Below, piece by piece: positions 5,763 to 8,647 of a stretch of DNA of 8,647 bases (its first letter is position 1; every line of letters begins with the position of its first letter). Made by a program: the position numbers and the translations under genes. Source of the DNA: Acidimicrobiaceae bacterium (GTDB lineage: Bacteria > Actinomycetota > Acidimicrobiia > Acidimicrobiales > Bog-793); NCBI GenBank assembly GCA_027306715.1, contig DAHUZG010000089.1, forward strand, positions 1 to 8,647, in the 5' to 3' direction. Below the pieces are notes generated by a model that was not told the origin of the DNA, did no database searches, and was given only the letters and a program-made list of their open reading frames with translations.

Positions 5763-7589
5763 CTACACCGGGGCACCCCGCCGGTCGCCGGAGGGCGGCT
5801 CGATCCGGCAGAGCAGCTGCCCGGCCTGGACCGTGGCGCCTGCCTCGACCGTCACCTCGACGACGACGCCGGCAAACGGCGCCCGAAGCGGCTGCTGCAT
5901 CTTCATCGCCTCGAGCACGACGACTGTCTCGCCGTCCGAGAGGTGATCGCCCGGGGCGACGTTGACCGCGACGACGAGTCCCTGCATCGGGCTTGTCACC
6001 GCGCCCTCGCCCGAAGCGCTGTCGCCGGGGCGCTCTCTCTTGGCGAGTCGCCGGCGGCCCAAAGCCGCGGCAGGTCGCTCCGCCACCGGCGCCAGCGCCG
6101 CCGGGAGGCTCACCTCCACCCGGCGCCCGTTGACCTCGAGGACGACGAGCTGACGGTCCCCGGCCGAGCCGCCGGCGGCGGCCCCCGACGTCACGGCCGA
6201 GCCGCCGGCGGGGCCGGAGGCTGCGAGCCCAACGAGGCGGGGGGCGAGCTCGCTCTCGATGTAGCGGGTGTGCACCCCGAGCGGCTCCTCGGTGAACGCC
6301 GGGTCGTCGAGCACGAGGCGGTGGAAGCCGACGACGGTCGGAAGGCCCTCGAGGACGAGCTCGCCGAAGGCACGCCGGGCCCGCTCGATCGCCTGACGGC
6401 GGTCGGCGCCGGTGACGATCAGCTTGCCGATCAGCGAGTCGAAGCTCGCCGGCACGCTCCCGCCCTCGACGTAGCCGCCGTCGTAGCGCACGCCCGGCCC
6501 CGACGGCAGGCGGAGGCGGCTGATCGTGCCGGCGGCGGGGACGAAGCCGGCGGAGGGATCCTCGGCGTTGATGCGGAACTCGATCGAGTGGCCGCGGGCG
6601 ACCGGGTCGCCGTAGCCGAGGCGCTCGCCGGCCGCCAGCCGCAACTGCTCGCGGACGAGGTCGATGCCGGTCACCTCCTCGCTCACCGGGTGCTCCACCT
6701 GGATGCGGGTGTTGACCTCGTTGAAGCTGATCGAGCCGTCCTCACCGACGAGGTACTCGCAGGTGCCTGCGCCGACGTAGCCGACCTCGGAGAGCATCGC
6801 CTTGGAGGACTCATAGAGCCGGCTCAGCTGGGCGGTGGAGAGGAACGGGGCCGGCGCCTCCTCGACGAGCTTCTGGCTGCGCCGCTGCAAGCTGCAGTCA
6901 CGGGTCGAGACGACGACGATCTCGCCCGCGCTGTCGGCCAGGCACTGGGTCTCGACGTGGCGGGCACGCTCGACGAAGCGCTCGACGAAGCACTCCCCGC
7001 GCCCGAAGGCGGCGGTCGCCTCCCGCACCGCCAGCTCGAAGGCGGGGGCGATCTCCTCGAGGCTGCGCACGACCCGCATCCCGCGCCCGCCGCCGCCGAA
7101 GGCCGCCTTGATGATGACCGGGAGCCCCTGGTCGCGGGCGAAGGACTCGATCTCGCCGGCGCCGGCTGCCGGGGCCGAGAGCCCGGGCGCCAGCGGCGCG
7201 CCCACCCTCTCGGCGACGCGGCGTGCCGCGGTCTTGTCGCCGAGCTGGCGGATCGCCGCCGGTGGAGGGCCGATCCAGACCAGCCCGGCGGCAAGGACCG
7301 CCTCGGCGAAATCCGCGCTCTCAGAGAGGAACCCGTAGCCCGGATGGACGGCGTCTGTGCCGGCGCGCTCGGCGACGGCCAAGAGCTTGGCGACGTCGAG
7401 ATAGGTCGCCGCCGCCGTCGAGCCGTCGAGGGCGAAGGCCTCGTCCGCGGCGCCGGCGTGCACCGAGTCGCGGTCCGGGTCGGCGTAGACGGCGACGCTG
7501 AGAAGCCCGGCGTCGCGACAGGCGCGCACGACCCGGAGGGCGATCTCGCCGCGGTTGGCGACGAGCACCTTCTCAAAGCGCCGGCTCAC
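5763..7589 (-). CDS. pccA: Propionyl-CoA carboxylase alpha subunit (biotin carboxylase plus biotin carrier)
   Basis: A 608-residue biotin-dependent carboxylase alpha chain: it carboxylates its own biotin with ATP and bicarbonate, and PccB uses the product. Numbering from GTG 7589: biotin carboxylase N-terminal domain (KVLVANRGEIALRV at 7-20, HPGYGFLSESADFAE at 82-96) and an ATP-grasp domain with the glycine-rich loop AAFGGGGRGM (162-171). EVNTRIQVEHPVSEEVTG (291-308) includes the catalytic Arg (295). The biotin carboxylase C-terminal domain follows to about 445. A Gly/Ala/Ser linker leads to the biotinyl domain, with EAMKM at 560-564; Lys563, codon 5901-5903, should carry biotin. GTG 7589 overlaps the mutase stop as GTGA (7586-7589). 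An upstream in-frame start at 7640 would lie inside the mutase gene and add an unrelated segment. Place and domain set suit propionyl-CoA, though such chains can serve several acyl-CoA carboxylases in actinomycetes. Confidence 0.95.
   Translation of the reverse strand: MSRRFEKVLVANRGEIALRVVRACRDAGLLSVAVYADPDRDSVHAGAADEAFALDGSTAAATYLDVAKLLAVAERAGTDAVHPGYGFLSESADFAEAVLAAGLVWIGPPPAAIRQLGDKTAARRVAERVGAPLAPGLSAPAAGAGEIESFARDQGLPVIIKAAFGGGGRGMRVVRSLEEIAPAFELAVREATAAFGRGECFVERFVERARHVETQCLADSAGEIVVVSTRDCSLQRRSQKLVEEAPAPFLSTAQLSRLYESSKAMLSEVGYVGAGTCEYLVGEDGSISFNEVNTRIQVEHPVSEEVTGIDLVREQLRLAAGERLGYGDPVARGHSIEFRINAEDPSAGFVPAAGTISRLRLPSGPGVRYDGGYVEGGSVPASFDSLIGKLIVTGADRRQAIERARRAFGELVLEGLPTVVGFHRLVLDDPAFTEEPLGVHTRYIESELAPRLVGLAASGPAGGSAVTSGAAAGGSAGDRQLVVLEVNGRRVEVSLPAALAPVAERPAAALGRRRLAKRERPGDSASGEGAVTSPMQGLVVAVNVAPGDHLSDGETVVVLEAMKMQQPLRAPFAGVVVEVTVEAGATVQAGQLLCRIEPPSGDRRGAPV
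6161..6211. repeat. Direct repeat in the pccA linker
   Basis: The 18-base sequence cggccgagccgccggcgg occurs at 6161-6178 and again at 6194-6211, an offset of 33 bases or 11 codons. It encodes AGGSA-type residues in the flexible linker before the biotinyl domain, so the linker seems to have grown by in-frame duplication. Confidence 0.75.
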
Positions 7590-8647
7590 CACCGCTCGTG
7601 AGGCTCGTAGCTGCCCCACTGCGCCCGCAGCGCGTCGCACACCTCGCCGACGGTGGCTCCTGCCGCCAGCGCGGCGCGCATCGGATAGAGCACGTTGGAG
7701 GTCCCGGCGGCGGCCAAGGACAGCTCGCCGAGCCGTCGCGACACCTCCGAGGCGTCGCGAGCCGCCCGCAGCTGAACAAGGCGAGCCGACTGGTCCCGCT
7801 CGACCGATTCGTCGATGCGGAGAAGCTCGATCCGCTGCTCCTCCTCGACGGCGAAACGGTTGACCCCGACGACGACCCGCTCGCCCGACTCGATCTGGCG
7901 GGCGATGCGGTAGGCCGAGCGCTCGATCTCGGACTTCTGGTAGCCCTGCTCGATCGCCGCCACCGCCCCGCCGAGCTCGTCGATGCGGGCGATCAGCGCC
8001 AGCGCCTCGGCCTCGACGGTGTCGGTGAGCGACTCGACGGCGTACGAGCCTGCCAGCGGGTCGACGGTGGAGCAGACGTCGGTCTCCTCCTGCAGCACCT
8101 GCTGGGTGCGCACCGCCAGGCGGGCGGCCTTCTCGCTCGGCAGCGCCAGAGCCTCGTCGTAGGAGTTGGCGTGCAGGCTCTGGGTGCCGCCGAGCACCGC
8201 GGCGAGCGCCTGCAAGCTGACGCGTACGAGGTTCACCTCGGGCTGCTGGGCGGTGAGCTGCACGCCGGCTGTCTGGGTGTGGAAGCGCAGGCGCAACGAC
8301 GCCTCGCGCCGCGCGCCGAAGCGGTCACGCATCAGCCGCGCCCAGATCCGCCGGGCGGCACGGAACTTCGCCACCTCTTCGAGCAGCTCGGTGCGGGCCA
8401 CGAAGAAGAACGAGAGGCGCGGGGCGAAGTCGTCCACGGCCAGCCCCGCGGCGAGTGCCGCCTCGACGTAGGCGATGGCGTCAGCGAGGGTGAAGGCGAG
8501 CTCCTGAACCGGCGTCGCCCCGGCCTCGCCCATGTGGTAGCCCGAGATCGAGATCGTGTTCCAGCGCGGCATCTCGGCCTGGCAGTAGGCGAAGATGTCG
8601 CTGGCCAGCCGCAGCGACTCCCGCGGCGGGTAGATGTAGGTGCCCCG
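7586..8647 (-). CDS. mcmA1: Methylmalonyl-CoA mutase, catalytic (large) subunit, 5' part outside window
   Basis: The visible 353 codons are the C-terminal two thirds of the (beta/alpha)8-barrel of a B12-dependent acyl-CoA mutase; the frame is open to the right edge. The first residues are RGTYIYPPRESLRL. The initial Arg aligns with human MUT Arg228 (Propionibacterium Arg207), which binds the methylmalonyl carboxylate and is Gln in isobutyryl-CoA mutase. NTISISGYHM includes the conserved Tyr-His pair (His codon 8534-8536; His244 in Propionibacterium). RFHTQTAGVQLTAQQPEVN, GGTQSLHANSYDEALALP and the VDPLAGSYAVE segment follow. The protein ends shortly after the barrel (WGSYEPHERW) with no cobalamin domain, so it is the split type and needs the subunit at 3277-3768. 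The stop overlaps the pccA start as GTGA. Substrate assignment rests on the Arg and the carboxylase neighbours; the other substrate residues are outside the window. Confidence 0.93.
   Translation of the reverse strand, partial: RGTYIYPPRESLRLASDIFAYCQAEMPRWNTISISGYHMGEAGATPVQELAFTLADAIAYVEAALAAGLAVDDFAPRLSFFFVARTELLEEVAKFRAARRIWARLMRDRFGARREASLRLRFHTQTAGVQLTAQQPEVNLVRVSLQALAAVLGGTQSLHANSYDEALALPSEKAARLAVRTQQVLQEETDVCSTVDPLAGSYAVESLTDTVEAEALALIARIDELGGAVAAIEQGYQKSEIERSAYRIARQIESGERVVVGVNRFAVEEEQRIELLRIDESVERDQSARLVQLRAARDASEVSRRLGELSLAAAGTSNVLYPMRAALAAGATVGEVCDALRAQWGSYEPHERW

Noticed and set aside
5654..5776. N-terminal extension of pccB to GTG 5776
   Set aside because: It would overlap pccA, has poor third-position GC (26 of 41), is Arg-rich and extends beyond the family's normal N-terminus; GTG 5653 is better.
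2218..7601. Three plus-strand open frames of about 640-660 codons (2218-4137, 4049-5965, 5622-7601)
   Set aside because: They lie antisense to meaB, the mutase small subunit, pccB and pccA. Their translations are rich in Arg, Gly, Asp and His with no family motifs, as expected for stop-poor antisense frames in GC-rich DNA.
1..8647. Cobalamin riboswitch, CRISPR array, tRNA, rRNA or insertion sequence
   Set aside because: No matching structure was seen. The upstream end of the B12-related operon, where a riboswitch would sit, is outside the window.

Overview
The window is a very GC-rich stretch (roughly 70% or more by eye). Every gene I can support lies on the minus strand, so it is described here from right to left, in transcription order. 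Many genes start with GTG, and one gene encodes an acyl-CoA carboxylase epsilon subunit, a family known from Actinomycetota. Together these point to a high-GC actinomycete. A deep-branching class such as Acidimicrobiia or Thermoleophilia would fit, but that is a guess.

The main content, from 8647 down to about 2263, is a compact operon for propionyl-CoA oxidation to succinyl-CoA. The order is: catalytic (large) subunit of a split methylmalonyl-CoA mutase, cut by the right edge; biotin carboxylase/biotin-carrier alpha subunit of propionyl-CoA carboxylase (pccA); a 30-residue small ORF; carboxyltransferase beta subunit (pccB); small epsilon subunit (pccE); the separate cobalamin-binding subunit of the mutase; and the MeaB/ArgK-type GTPase that protects and loads the mutase. 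PccA, PccB and PccE would convert propionyl-CoA to methylmalonyl-CoA. The two mutase subunits, with B12 and MeaB, would isomerise it to succinyl-CoA. Methylmalonyl-CoA epimerase is not in the window. Three junctions are 4-base GTGA overlaps, and the others are 5 to 11 bases apart, so the genes look translationally coupled. The two mutase halves are unusually far apart, with the whole carboxylase between them.

A small MscS-family mechanosensitive channel gene (2237 to 1185) follows meaB after 25 bases. It keeps the pore helix and beta domain, but a long Pro/Ala/Ser/Gly-rich tail replaces the usual C-terminal domain. A GC-rich hairpin (1125-1145) downstream may end the operon.

The region 795-1184 holds no recognisable gene. 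It contains that hairpin, a possible minus-strand promoter, a 15-base direct repeat and a 12-base tandem repeat with stacked start codons. These lead into a CYTH-domain gene, probably CYTH-CHAD, that runs off the left edge. It starts with GTG.

I found no RNA gene, CRISPR array, insertion sequence or riboswitch. The core is a known pathway. The less ordinary items are the 30-residue ORF between pccA and pccB, the mini-ORF ladder before the CYTH gene, the in-frame tandem duplication in meaB, the modified MscS tail and the split-mutase gene order.
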